A stretch of 64,000 bases of DNA from Bolinopsis microptera (Eukaryota; Ctenophora; Tentaculata; Lobata; Bolinopsidae), in NCBI RefSeq assembly GCF_026151205.1, contig NC_087075.1:7024858-7088857 (forward strand), read 5' to 3'. The notes under the pieces were generated by a model that saw only the letters and a list, made by a program, of their open reading frames with translations, was not told where the DNA came from and did not search any database. Of the stretch, positions 47,926-60,727 are shown piece after piece. A program made the translations under genes and the position numbers. How positions within the stretch are numbered: the first letter of the stretch is position 1; the number at the start of each line of letters is the position of its first letter.

Positions 47926-48245
47926 TATGATATACTAAAATTATTTAAACATTATTTGACAATCTGTGGGGTATCTATTGGTATTTATTATTTATTTATC
48001 GACTATTTCAATTGTGTTTTTATTGCCGAAAACTCAGAAAATAATTCAAATTTATTTCTAAACCCAATTCTGATCGAAACCTGATCGCCAGAATTAAATT
48101 AATTGATTGTAATCAACTTTTTTCTTGTTCAACACAAAAATTATTTTGCATCCTTGTTATATTAAATGCTTGTTTATTTTTATTGCTATTTGTAACTTAC
48201 AGATCTCAATCAAAAACTTCCTTCTTCTTTCTAGGTCCCCACAGA
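47926..48245. other. DUS3L 5' flank
   Basis: AT-rich sequence. A pyrimidine-rich stretch and acceptor TTTCTAG at 48234 lie just before the DUS3L ATG, so a non-coding 5' exon is likely upstream. Confidence 0.4.
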
Positions 48246-50078
48246 ATGATTCGAGTTGGAGAAGCTCCTATTAAACAAGAATTCCTTACAGAAAAGCCTT
48301 CAATTCCGGAAGCACCTGCCTCTGATCCACGAGATGCACAAAACAACCAACCTAAAAAGAGGAAGAAAGGAGGCCAGAACAAGAGGAGAAGAGCCTATCA
48401 ACAACCTGCATCTCAGATGTTATGTCAGAATCTGATCAGGGACGCAGAGTGCCTCTTGAAGGATAAATGCAAGAGGAGTCATGACAGGCAGGCTTTTTTA
48501 TCCATGAAAGGGCCTGATTTAGCTGATGAGTGTGTTAACTTCAAACTGTACGGTCTTTGTAATTATGGTATAGCTTGTCGTTATGGTTCGGGTCACCTCG
48601 ATAAAGATCTAAGAAATATAATTGACGGGGACCTAAATGAAAAGATGAAAATCTATGAAGTAAAAAAGACCTTGCAGAAAGAGATTCAATCGAATCTAAG
48701 GTCAAAACAAGTCTGGTTTAAAAGATCGTACGAATTTCTTGAATCGAACGGTAACGATCTTTCTACTGAGCTGGGAACCCATCTAAAAAGAACTCTGTCG
48801 AAAAGGCCCAAAATTGATGTTTCTACCGTAGACTCAGAAAATAATAACAAAGACAATGTAATACAAACGAATGGCAGCGCAGTTGATACTGAATCAAAGA
48901 ACGGTTTTAAAGCTGAAGCTAATTCGCAAAACAAAGACGAACCAAACCACAAGCTCACATGTCAGAATGTCTATGAAAGAATAAAAGAAGATTATTACTG
49001 CCTCCAAACAAGACCAAAAAAGACCTTAGACCTTCGTGGCAAGCTCTTTCTCTCTCCGCTTACAACCGTAGGTAATCTTCCATTCAGACGAATCTGTAAG
49101 GAGTATGGAGCTGATATAACCTGCGGGGAGATGGCTTTGTGTGGGGACCTGGTTCAAGCTCATGGTAGTGAGTGGGCGTTACTCAAACGACATCACACGG
49201 AGGATATTTTCGGAGTACAGATCTGTGGGAATAATCCCACTATGACGTCTAAAGCGTGTGAGTTGATCAACTCAGAGTGCGATGTAGATTTTATAGACCT
49301 CAACGTGGGGTGTCCTATAGATATGGTGTTTAACAGAGGAGCTGGGAGTGCTCTCATGGATCGTGCTACCAAATTGGAACAGATACTGACTGGCATGGTT
49401 CACGTCTCTGACATTCCTATCTCTGTAAAAATGCGGATCGGCACCTCAGAATCTAAACTCACTGGTATTAGTTTGTGCGAGAGGCTAAAGAAAACAGGTA
49501 TCTCACACATAACAATCCACGGTCGGACACGACAGCAAAGGTACACAAAGAAAGCTGACTGGGAGTACATCAACAAGTGCAAGGAGGCAGCTGACCCCAT
49601 CACTTTAGTCGGAAACGGGGACATTCTCTCCTACGAGGATTATAACGAGAGTCAGAAGTTTACGGATAGTGTGATGATAGGTAGGGGAGCATTGATTAAA
49701 CCATGGCTTTTCTCAGAAATAAAGCAGCAGAAACACATGGATATCTCTTCGTGTGAGCGGATGGAGATGTTAAAAAAGTTTACAAGATACGGTTTGGAAC
49801 ACTGGGGGACTGACACTTCAGGGGTTGAGAAGACACGGAGATTTATGTTGGAATGGATGTCTTTCCTCTACCGGTACATTCCAGTTGGGGTCCTGGAGGT
49901 GCTCCCACAGAAAATCAACGAAAGACCGCCATATTATCATGGAAGAGATGAAACAGAGACTCTGATGTGCTCTGATAACTGTCAAGATTGGGTTAAATTG
50001 ACTGAAATTTTGTTGGGGAAGGTTCCTGATGATTATAATTTTTTACCGAAACATGCCGCTAATTCATATAGCAAGTAA
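48246..50078 (+). CDS. DUS3L: tRNA-dihydrouridine(47) synthase [NAD(P)+]-like
   Basis: A single coding exon of 610 aa. The ATG at 48246 is chosen because M-I-R-V-G-E-A-P-I-K-Q matches the N-terminal A-P-I-K motif of the family and follows an acceptor at 48234; the open frame extends upstream only from non-ATG codons. Residues about 55-130 hold two CCCH zinc fingers (C-Q-N-L...C-K-R-S-H and C-V-N-F...G-S-G-H), typical of DUS3/DUS3L. The flavin-binding TIM barrel follows: F-L-S-P-L-T-T-V-G-N-L-P-F-R-R, the catalytic cysteine in N-V-G-C-P (C356), H-G-R-T-R-Q-Q, V-G-N-G-D-I and M-I-G-R-G-A. The enzyme reduces uridine 47 in the tRNA variable loop, and in some species mRNA uridines. An intronless coding region may point to intron loss. 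Confidence 0.95.
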   Translation: MIRVGEAPIKQEFLTEKPSIPEAPASDPRDAQNNQPKKRKKGGQNKRRRAYQQPASQMLCQNLIRDAECLLKDKCKRSHDRQAFLSMKGPDLADECVNFKLYGLCNYGIACRYGSGHLDKDLRNIIDGDLNEKMKIYEVKKTLQKEIQSNLRSKQVWFKRSYEFLESNGNDLSTELGTHLKRTLSKRPKIDVSTVDSENNNKDNVIQTNGSAVDTESKNGFKAEANSQNKDEPNHKLTCQNVYERIKEDYYCLQTRPKKTLDLRGKLFLSPLTTVGNLPFRRICKEYGADITCGEMALCGDLVQAHGSEWALLKRHHTEDIFGVQICGNNPTMTSKACELINSECDVDFIDLNVGCPIDMVFNRGAGSALMDRATKLEQILTGMVHVSDIPISVKMRIGTSESKLTGISLCERLKKTGISHITIHGRTRQQRYTKKADWEYINKCKEAADPITLVGNGDILSYEDYNESQKFTDSVMIGRGALIKPWLFSEIKQQKHMDISSCERMEMLKKFTRYGLEHWGTDTSGVEKTRRFMLEWMSFLYRYIPVGVLEVLPQKINERPPYYHGRDETETLMCSDNCQDWVKLTEILLGKVPDDYNFLPKHAANSYSK

Positions 50079-50467
50079 CTTTTCACAGCGTTTTCCATAA
50101 TTTATTATATTGCACCAATTTAGCTGGGGTTTTAAATGTAAGTTATTAAACGTGCTTTTCCTTGTATGGTCTATTTTTCACGATTTTAACTGTTTTATAA
50201 CTTTTATAATATCATATTTGACGTAACACCCGTGATCCGTATTTTGTTATTCAAATATTTGTAAATGTTTCACTGTGAGCTATGGTATTTTTGTGAAAAC
50301 AGTAGTATTATCGTTCTCTAACGAAATAATAACGGTAAGTATTACTGTGACTTTTTACAAGTTGTGATTGATTTATTTGTCCTAGATTATGAATTATTTT
50401 TAGTGAGAGCATACAGCTGCTATTTCTAGTTTCTGTATGATACATCAACCTTTATTCTTTGTAGCTT
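50079..50467. other. DUS3L 3' flank and PAM upstream region
   Basis: Only about 390 bp separate the DUS3L stop from the PAM start on the same strand. An acceptor-like TTCTTTGTAG at 50463 just precedes the PAM ATG, so a 5' non-coding exon may exist. No promoter element is evident. Confidence 0.4.
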
Positions 50468-53400
50468 ATGACTCGACAAATGATTGTGCGGTCAGTTTTT
50501 CTCCTCCTATGCCTTGTTTCCCTTTCTAAAGGAGTCCCAACACCTGACGAAACTCCCGCCGCTGAAACCAAAGACAATGTAACTGAGGCTGAAGCGCCTG
50601 CTGAAGAGGCTGAAACATCTGCTAAAGAGGCTGAAGCACCTGCTGAAGCACCTGCTAAAGAGGCTGAAGCACCGGCTAAAGACCCAGAGACCCCTGCCAA
50701 TGAAACGACTGTTCCAGAAAAAGAAGTTGCGAAAGGTGAAATCAAGACCAAATCTATCGAGGGTGACGTTGTGACACTTCCACTCCGAATGCCGGATGTT
50801 TTGACGACAGTGCATGATATGTATCTTGTGACTCCAGTTAAAGTGGACTACGATGATGCTTACATTGTGGGATACGTACCTCAGGTAGGATCACTTAGAA
50901 TTCCAGTAACCATAGTAACTACTACACCGTATAACTTTATATTAAGATCTGTCTTTTTAACGTGGTCTGTGTTTTCAATATCTTATTGGACGGTTTTTTC
51001 CAGATGACTAGTGAACAAATATTAAGATCTTAATTTTATCAGTTCTGAAAGCCAAGCACTTAGTCATCATTGATAACGATTATTGTTTAATTAATAAACT
51101 GAACATTTAATTAATTTATTTATCAATTAATTGCCCAGGCATCTGCGGAGAGAGTTCACCACATTCTGATATACGGGTGCACCAAGCCAGCCCAGGACAA
51201 ACCCTACTGGGATGTGGGTGACATGGGTGGGATCTGTCACTGGTCTGCTGAGGTTAACACTATTCTGTGGGCCTGGGCTCTGGACGCTCCTAAGTTTGAT
51301 CTACCCGACAAGGTGCAGTTATATTGTAAAACTTGTGAAACTTGTAAAACTTCGTTAGTATATTAATTGTTTGAGTTTGGGGTTTCAAACTCATTGATCA
51401 ACATTTATTTGATCAATTTAATAAAAATTCACCTAAAATTGTATTTTGCTCATGACACTGTTATGGATAATTTATTTTAACACCTCTCTATGTTTTTTAA
51501 ATTCTATCAAATTATCAGGTCGGTTTTCACGTGGGAAGGAATGCCAAGATAGACTACATTCTACTACAAGTGCACTACAAATATAAGTTAAAGGAAGCAG
51601 ATAACAGTGGTGTGGATGTGATCCTCATCACCAAACCTCCTCCTAAATTAGCTGGTAATTAATTAGCTGGTAATTCATCAATTAGCTGGAAATTCATCAA
51701 TTAGTGGGAAATTTAAAACTGATAATAATATGTAACCCTTATTGGTTAATGGTTAGTTTAAATAATTTAAATACTTATCAGGGATATACCTGTTTGCAAC
51801 TGGTGGAACTGTAATTCCTCCCCGTATGAGTGTGAACGCTGACACCACGTGTGCATTCCAAGACGATGTCGAAATCACACCATTCGCTTACAGGTACTTG
51901 GTTCATGAATCAAGATTAAGTTTTTTGATAATTAGTATTAAAATGTTGGAAGCACCTAATCATTTAAAGAGAACTTTTAATGGTCTCATAAATAGGGTAA
52001 ACCAGCTTGGGACTGTTAACAAGCATAATGAAAGTCATGAAATAGCAATTGTAATGTCATAACAATCATTCTCATAATACCATCATCAATTTACATAATT
52101 ACCCGCTCATCTTCTGACTAATCGCTAAATCACCTACTAACCACTAACCTCCCCACTAACCACTCACCTCCCCACTCAGGACTCACACCCACAAGTTAGG
52201 AGTGCGTGTGTCAGGGTGGAGAGAGCGCGAGGGAACGTGGACACTGCTCGGTACCGGTAACCCACAGAAACCTCAGATGTTTTACCTCATGAAGGGGGAG
52301 AACCATCCCGTTAGAAAAGGTTAATACAGTCTAATAACTCTAACAACTCTAACGGCTCTAACAACTCTAACAGCTCTAACAACTTGAGACCTGACTTTTG
52401 ATTAGAATTCGGCGATTAAATTGAACCGGATGTTTTTTGGGCGAATATGTATGCCTCTTGAACCCAGTGCTTAAATCTTATCTTTGGGTATATTTTCAAT
52501 TCCAAAGCGTGTAAATGTTAGAAAAATATTAGAAGCGTGTTATAAACATGACAATTTATTTCCTCCCAGGTGACATACTTCACGCACGGTGTGAGTTTGT
52601 GAGCACACGTGACATCACTACCAGAATAGGGTCCACTGGCGAGGACGAGATGTGTAACTTCTACATGATGTACTTCATGGACGCTGACAAATTCAGGTTA
52701 GTAGATATATAAATTTGGGTGTATCATGTTGTACAATAGTGATTTCTGTCGAGTTTAACAATTCCAGTTAGTTTAAATATAGTATAAATATAGAATGTAT
52801 GTACAGTAATGATTTCTGTAGAGTCAAACTGGTATTAAGTGTATTGTACAAAATTATAAAAGCAGTTACAATTAGTTCAAGAAGTTGGTATTATTCTACC
52901 AATCCTAACCCCTTTTCTTGTCCGCAAATCCATTAATTAAATTGCTCAATTTCAGTAATATAACAATGAAATAGTAATATTTAACAATAACTACAATAAC
53001 TAACACTCCACATCCAGTTAAAACAATTAAACAATGGTTTGTCTACACTGAGATAATTATTTAAATTATAATTATAACATAATTCAGGCTAGAGGACGGT
53101 TGCTACTACGAAAAGAAATTCACCGTACCGGATTACGCGAGAGTGAAAGAAGAAGAGAACGAGGTGTCGTACGAGGTGGACGATTCCTGGAAATCTGTTG
53201 GTATTGTGGAGAATATCGGTCAGATAGGAGGCTTATCTCACTCAGCAGATAAGAAACAGCTTGTTGTGTTCCATCGTGCAGGTACGGTTACATTTAATTA
53301 CATGTAATTACTTTTAATTACATTTAATTACTTTTAATTACTTTTAATTACTTTTAATTACTTTTAATTACTTTTAATTACATTTTTTATGAATTATTAT

Positions 53401-56400
53401 GAGCATCATCCGGCCCAAATATTGTTTGCAACTCAATTTGATTTGATTCTTACCTTTTGAAGGCAATGCACTCCGACATTGGACATAATAGATTTTGGGA
53501 CACAAATTTACTAAAACGCCATGGCGATATTATCAAGTTAAAAACATAAAACTTTGAACACGTTAAATTAAGAGAAGTTGCTAGTACCAATTCGGTTAAA
53601 AAGCTGGACTTGTCAAGGACCGTCCTTAGAATGTATTTTGAAAACTTTTCCTATTCCATTTTGTGGTATTTGAAAAAAGAACACATTCCATTCCAAACTT
53701 GAATTCTTAAGAGGGACAAACAGGGAGTATAAGTAGTGACCAAGATCAAGAAGAAAACTGACAACGAGAACAAATCTGATACTGTAACGCGTTAAAAGTT
53801 GTGTAGGTGAACTTAGCAGATCAAAGGACCACGCCAGGATTGCGTATTTTTAAAATTTCGATAGTTTATTTTTTGTAGAGGGTGAAATTTTGAAGAAAAC
53901 TTTTAGGGGTTAAATTATTTGTTATTACTTTATTTTTAATACATGAATGGGGAATATTTTTGATTTATGTTGATTTTAGTTTTGTTACTCTCAGATTTTA
54001 TCTATTTATTCTGAATTTTACTGACTATGCACTTTTATTTCAAATCTTCAAATGTTACAAATTACAATATTATATCCTTTCGACTACAAAATGCATAGTT
54101 TAATTTGGATTGTTCCGATTTTAGTCTGTTTTCTATTCCACTGACAAGTTTCATGATATCACAGTTAAGATAAACAAAGGCAGCATTATGCTGGTATTAC
54201 CTTCAATTTAAAAGATGATCGAAAACGATTTTGCGGCATAGATTGACGATGTGAGTTAAGAGCATTCTTTTGCGTGCCACCTCATCAAGCCCAGTAATGA
54301 TGATAACTTTGAAATAGAACAAGAGGCAGCAGATTCGGCAAGAATAAGTAGTACAGTGATCAAGAATTTCGAGGGTTTTACCAGTACACGCACCTACCTA
54401 CCTATGGTGAGATTCATTAAGTGTTAATGACATCGTGTGACCACCCACAGAGAGGAGATCTCTCTGTCATTCCTCCAGCAAAGTACTAGCGAGTTTGAGT
54501 TCTGGGGAGTTCTGCCCCTGATAGGCGGTGTATCGGGAAGATATGAACTGTGTTGCTCCTGGTCGCCGATGCAATTCAGATGGTAAGGCATTGCATTCCA
54601 CAATTTTGGGTTTATGACTACAAATGAAAATCAAACGGTGATCGGTTTGCTGCTGAGCTGTGTCTGTACTCTGCATGCAGAATGTAGATGGAATGACTGC
54701 AATTCACGATCTCCAAAACGTGACCCGGTGGCCGGGAGACAAACTACACATTATTGTTTGCTGTCTGCATCTAAACTCAAATGAGTGCACATGGCACAAG
54801 CATGTGACTGACATGTAATTGATGTTAGATTTGGTTAGTTTAGTTTCCGGTTAGTGTAACTTGCTGGGTGTTTTTAAGGTTTTAGGTTCTGAATTTTTGA
54901 GTATAATTTTGCTCCCCCTCGAAGACCCCACGAAGGAGCTTATATCCTAAAATATCGAAAATAATTGCTGCGACAGTAAAAAATCTTGAAGAACATCATT
55001 GATAGTTTAATAATAATACCGTACAGTTTTATGGAAGAATACAATCAGGTAAGGGTAGGTCTCTTACTATTTTCCTGGGGAAAAAAAGACATAGCTCGGA
55101 CTAGAAGAAAAAGCAATCATTTACTTATTCCCTATCTGATTTTACTTAATACAAAGTAAACATCATCATAATATTATGTATATTTGGGGGGCAACATTTC
55201 ACATAATATCGAAAGTACAAAATTATGTAACTTATACAACCCTTCCCAACTCACTTGCCACTAAACTATGTAATCATGAACATATAACCCTGGTAACATG
55301 TTACCCCTGTAACCCTGGTAACTGTAACCCAGGTAACATGTTACCCCTGTAACCCTGGTAACTGTAACCCAGGTAACATGTTACCCCTGTAACCCTGGTA
55401 ACTGTAACCCAGGTAACATGTTACCCCTGTAACCCTGGTAACTGTAACCCAGGTAACATGTTACCCCTGTAACCCTGGTAACTGTAACCCAGGTAACATG
55501 TTACCCCTGTAACCCTGGTAACTGTAACCCAGGTAACATGTTACCCCTGTAACCCTGGTAACTGTAACCCAGGTAACATGTTACCCCTGTAACCCTGGTA
55601 ACTGTAACCCAGGTAACATGTTACCCCTGTAACCCTGGTAACTGTAACCCAGGTAACATGTTACCCCTGTAACCCTGGTAACTGTAACCCAGGTAACATG
55701 TTACCCCTGTAACCCTGGTAACTGTAACCCTGGTAACATGTTACCCCTGTAACCCTGGTAACTGTAACCCAGGTAACATGTTACCCCTGTAACCCTGGTA
55801 ACTGTAACCCTGGTAACATGTTACCCCTGTAACCCTGGTAACTGTAACCCAGGTAACATGTTACCCCTGTAACCCTGGTAACTGTAACCCTGGTAACTGT
55901 AACCCTGGTAACATGTTACCCCTGTAACCCTGGTAACTGTAACCCAGGTAACATGTTACCCCTGTAACCCTGGTAACTGTAACCCTGGTAACATGTTACT
56001 CCTGTAACCCTGGTAACTGTAACCCAGGTAACATGTTACCCCTGTAACCCTGGTAACTGTAACCCAGGTAACATGTTACCCCTGTAACCCTGGTAACTGT
56101 AACCCAGGTAACATGTTACCCCTGTAACCCTGGTAACTGTAACCCAGGTAACATGTTACCCCTGTAACCCTGGTAACTGTAACCCAGGTAACATGTTACC
56201 CCTGTAACCCTGGTAACTGTAACCCAGGTAACATGTTACCCCTGTAACCCTGGTAACTGTAACCCAGGTAACATGTTACCCCTGTAACCCTGGTAACTGT
56301 AACCCAGGTAACATGTTACCCCTGTAACCCTGGTAACTGTAACCCAGGTAACATGTTACCCCTGTAACCCTGGTAACTGTAACCCAGGTAACATGTTACC

Positions 56401-58620
56401 CCTGTAACCCAGGTAATCAGTGAATAATCAGTAAACCTGACTTCTACCTACAGGCAACGATTGGTCTAAAAAGCAGTGGTTCGACTATGATAACGTGGTG
56501 GTCGATAAGGAAGCTATCCTAGAGGAGGATGTGATCTTGTTTATTGATCCTATATCTGGTGAGCAAATCAACTTTTTGACACTATTATAGTTATCGTACT
56601 CCTATCTGTATCAGATCTAACAACAACAAAACAACAACAACTACAGATCTAGTAGTTTATTAAGACCTGGGCCTGGATTAACCTGATTTTAGATTTTCGG
56701 CACCAATTCGTTTCCCCTATAATATTATGTAATTAATAATGTACCTAAATTTTCGTTCCCAAACGATCTCTTTACCCAACACTGTAACACAACAGGAAAT
56801 GTGACACGGTCCTTGGGCAAGAATCACTTCATAATGCCTCACGGAGTCTTTGTTGATCACCATGACAATGTCTTTGTTACTGATGTTGCTCTTCATCAAG
56901 TTCTAAAGTTTGAGGTTAACAAGACGGAGCCCTCGTTAATACTAGGTCAGTTTAATTAATTATTTGCATTTTTGTTTCTCTTTTTTATAAATTTCATGAA
57001 ACACTGAGCTTTTTAAACAAAGCGGTCCACTTTTATTTCAAGCGTCTTTTGACCTTCAAAATCTGATCATGTCACCCCGAATGTTAATCGGAAGGAAAGT
57101 CGCTAAAAGAAACTTATAATCGTGATTGAGTATAATATATTTGCTAAAACATTAGTAGTGTTTGATCTTTGCATAATATGTTTAAGTACCATTTTCTGGC
57201 TTTAGTATTGTATATATTTTCAAGCATAAGTTACTTTTCTTAACTTAGTAGTCATGTTATTTTCTGGGATGACTAGTTTAAACACTGCTGAGTATAAGTT
57301 TTATCTTAATAGCGGTGTTATTAAATTTCAATTTATTATTATTAGTAGGAGCATACTGTAACTATCAATATCGATTTCAGGAACTAAATTTGAGCCCGGT
57401 AACGATTCGTCCCATTTCTGCAAACCTACTTCGGTTGTCGTCACTGCAGAGGACTTTATCTTCGTCGGCGACGGATACTGCAACTCCCGGGTTGTTAAAT
57501 TTAACAAGAGGGGGATATTTGTCGGAGAATTTGGCAAAGAATCAAGAAAGAAGAAAGTACCTGGGAGTATGGGCTTGGTGCACGATCTGGCTATCAACCA
57601 CCCAGATAGGATGATTTATGTGGCAGACCGGGAGAACGGACAGGTAAAATTGATTAATATCGTCCAATTAACAGTATAATTGATATCTCAATCAGGTCTT
57701 TAACCGAAATAACGGATCCAAACATGTTACTGTAACATTTAAACAGATACATTAACGAGCTAAATGTTCAGATCCACACGATGACCTACAAAGGAAACTT
57801 CACAGCAGTGTATTCCGTGCCGGGGAGTGTGTACGCTATAGACTACATTCCTGAAAGTAGATTAATTGCTGCTGTCAATATATCTGATTCGGAATCTCCT
57901 GCTAAAGTCATGTTGGTTAACGTAGATTCAGGTATGTTTGATGGGGATTCACAGGTGTTTGACAGATCTATTTGGTTATTGTATTTTTCGGTATTTTGCA
58001 CAGACACAAATTCAGGAATAGATTTTGACCGGGGTTCTTACCTTTTGTCATAATACAGATTAGAAAACTTAATAATCCATCTTAATTAACTTAAAGTTCA
58101 CTAAAGGCACACACTTCAGGCTCCCTTCAGGGTTATTTAAGAGTCGCTGTATGATGGGTAAATATCTTAATATTTCAGGAGAGATAAAAGGAGTGTACCC
58201 TGTAAACATCTTAATATTTCAGGAGAGATAAAAGGAGTGTACCCCTGCAACACCAGCAACTTCACCATGCCACACGCCCTAACCTACATCCAGCACATCG
58301 GCATCTTCCTCGGTGAAATAACCGCACCGTTCCACGTGTGGAAGCTCTCTGAAAAACAGGAAGACACGGAGAAACGTAAGGAAACACCCGCACTGCTCAA
58401 CATCCTTGCATCCAATATTCCCATTTCTTTTCTCGTCGTAATCGCGGTGTTAGCGGTCATTCCCATTGCGTACATGGGGGTGGTCATCGTGATTAGGTGT
58501 AACAATAGAGGGGACAGTGACAGTTATGATAAAAATGGATTTCAGAAGCTGTTGAGAGACTATGATAGTAGTGATGAGGAGGAAGATTTAGTTTTCAAGA
58601 ATTCTAAGGTTTATAGATGA
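50468..58620 (+). CDS. PAM: bifunctional peptidyl-glycine alpha-amidating monooxygenase, membrane form
   Basis: Twelve exons join in phase to 791 aa: 50468-50884, 51139-51312, 51519-51654, 51782-51893, 52180-52319, 52570-52696, 53088-53281, 56454-56558, 56796-56945, 57381-57643, 57772-57931, 58223-58620. A signal peptide is followed by an Ala/Glu/Pro-rich linker (about 25-95). The PHM core keeps H146-H147 (V-H-H-I-L-I-Y-G-C), H216 (Q-V-H-Y-K), T-H-T-H (H282, H284) and M354 (D-E-M-C-N). The PAL lyase follows with zinc-histidine candidates H484 (M-P-H-G), H586 (V-H-D-L-A) and H677 (M-P-H-A) and Y551 (G-Y-C-N-S-R). Residue 678 is Ala where vertebrate PAL has Asp. A membrane helix (about 715-740) and an acidic tail (G-F-Q-K-L-L-R-D-Y-D) end the protein. 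PAM converts glycine-extended peptides to peptide amides in secretory granules. Confidence 0.95.
53285..53385. repeat. (TTAATTACTTT)n array in PAM intron 7
   Basis: Short tandem units of TTAATTAC(A/T)TT directly follow the exon 7 donor at 53282. Confidence 0.8.
53386..55284. other. PAM intron 7, first part; no gene seen
   Basis: Long intron sequence without a convincing exon. Frames such as one at 54467-54676 (minus) show no domain. Confidence 0.45.
55285..56415. repeat. 40-bp satellite array, about 28 copies, in PAM intron 7
   Basis: Units read GGTAACATGTTACC, then CCTGTAACCCTGGTAACTGT, then AACCCA. Copies are nearly identical, with a few shortened or CTGG-for-CAGG variants (55720, 55810, 55880). 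Each unit contains the perfect 14-bp palindrome GGTAACATGTTACC. The array ends about 38 bases before exon 8 (56454), inside the likely branch-point zone. High uniformity implies recent expansion; length may vary between alleles. Confidence 0.95.
58164..58244. repeat. duplicated splice acceptor of PAM exon 12
   Basis: A 37-bp segment including TTAATATTTCAGGAGAG occurs at 58164-58200 and 58208-58244 (44-bp period). Both contain an AG acceptor. Only the second (exon from 58223) keeps frame; using the first (58179) leads to a TAA stop within the duplicate. Confidence 0.9.
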
Positions 58621-60727
58621 GCAGACCCCTGCTTGTGTTTCAGAAATATTTTGTAATGATCTTTCCTAATAAGGTCGATCCGCCATGCATCTGGTAAGGG
58701 AACGCTCACTGTTACGTTTTATTTCGGCATCCCCTTTATTTCGCTGGCGTAATCATTTTCAAATAACCTTTCTAATTGCTTGCATGATATGTGAACGATC
58801 CCTTACGCTACTTAAAAATTTTGGGAGAAATGATTTGATATTGATTATTGCTATATTTTCGTAGGGTTTATGGGGTTTTTTGCTGCCTCAGGCACTTAAG
58901 ATTTAAGGAAAATATTTAAGGCATTTCAAATAAGCACTGCTTATTACTTTATTCATTTTCTGTTGTCAGTAGTTAATTAAGCTAGTCTCAGGATGTGACT
59001 GTGTAAGTTTTGTAGTAGTTCTACGATGATCCGGATATTAATTAATCGCTGTGATATTTATCCCTGAACTGTTGTTAATTATTTCTTTATTCTGCTCAAC
59101 ATTTTCACTGCTGAAAATAGGGAATTTTTAAATTATATTATTTTAATCAGATCTTATTTATTCAGTGGATTTTAAAGTTTTAAAAGTACCAATTTAAGTA
59201 TCAATTAAAGTATGACTATGTATGATTGTAGATAATGAATTGTTGCAACTGTAGATAAAGTAGATCGTAACTAAATGATTATCGCATGTCTGGACATCTG
59301 AGCGACTGTGGAAACCATTCCGTTTTAAATTTGTACCGACTGAAAAGTTTCGGTTTTGTTGATTCATTGTTATTCTTTTTTCCGTTATACCTCTGTGATT
59401 GATTTTTCATCAATGATGTAAGCAACATTTTGACTTGTTGAACGAAAGAGATGTTGTATTTATTTCTGTGGCGTAAAGGCGTAACTTACTCTTCGCTCGC
59501 TCGCCCTGACAGATATTTATCAATAAACCGAAAACCTAACCCTAACGAGAAGTTTGACCTACTCAATTATATTTCACGTGACCGTTTTGGCCAATAATTC
59601 GTCAAGGAAGCATTTTAACCCTTTGCGATTAATATGGGACATTCCAATGTATTTAGTTTTAGAACACACTGCAGTAGAGTGATTCGACACGCTCGCCTAT
59701 TTTTCGCCCCTAGTTGTCCGCTTTTGTACACTATTATTCCCCGTATAATGCCAATCAGAAAATGCCAATCAGAAATTTGTTCAAAAATGGATTGATTGCG
59801 CCACATGTCTATTGTGCATAGCGTGGCAAATAATCAGCAGCCAAGAAATCTTCATAATGGAACGCGCGTGAAACAGTGTCTTAATCATTGCAGCGCAGAT
59901 TTGAGGTTTAACACGGCGCGCGCGCATTTACGTTACGTAATTTAGCGTATCATAGAGCTAGAAGCGCGGACATGGCCACGCCTAATGTTTTAAACGACTG
60001 ACCCACTGTCCGAATTTAATCAAGGTTTCTTAGTTCTGATTGTATTTAAGAGTGAGCTTATTTGAATCAGTAACCAGAAACAGTGGTGTAACGTTGCCTG
60101 TTGGCGCCGCCCCCCCCCCCCCCCCCCCGCTGAAAAAGCGCCCCTACCCTTTTGGCGCCCCTCCCTAAAATGGAACAAATTAGATGATTTTATAGGATAC
60201 GCCGGTGAAATCTCTAAAAAACTGTTTCTAGAACAAAACGCGTAGTTGTATTACAATATTATAGGATCTTTTCGGTTAAGTACGCGTTCGCTGCTGTTCG
60301 AGATTTAATTTTAGAAGAACTTAAATTAGTGAAACTTGGATCCTTTCTTTTAAAATAAGTACAGAAATTAGACTTGGCTTTTATTGTCAAATGAGAAGAA
60401 ATATATTCTGAACAATGAAATATAAAGAACAAATAAAAACAAAGTTCCAAGCGCAGGAGCACCTCCTTGCTCCTGGAAACTAAACCTCGTTAAAGTTAAA
60501 CCATTGTAGGAACAATGATCAAATAAATAATCTCGTTAACTTTCACCATCTAATGGTGTTTGTACAATGGATAAAAGAGAGGTAAGATACGATCAGCGTT
60601 CTTCAGCCCACGGTTTTGTTCAGATACCGTACATATTTAACTGGCACGAAAGCCAAACGGGAGCATTTGTTGAAGAGCGAAGTCACCTGTAACCATGGCA
60701 ACTATTGAAGCACGTCCACACCGCGCA
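58621..60727. other. PAM 3' flank and intergenic; no gene seen
   Basis: It includes the PAM 3' UTR, a short C-run near 60110-60128, and CG-alternating sequence (CGGCGCGCGCGCAT) at 59916. No coding or RNA feature is supported. Confidence 0.4.

Noticed and set aside
55285-56415. CRISPR-like array of 40-bp repeats
   Set aside because: Units are head-to-tail with no unique spacers, inside an intron of an animal gene; it is a satellite.
59530-59548. Telomere-like CCTAACCCTAAC
   Set aside because: Fewer than three units, well inside gene-bearing sequence; chance is likely.
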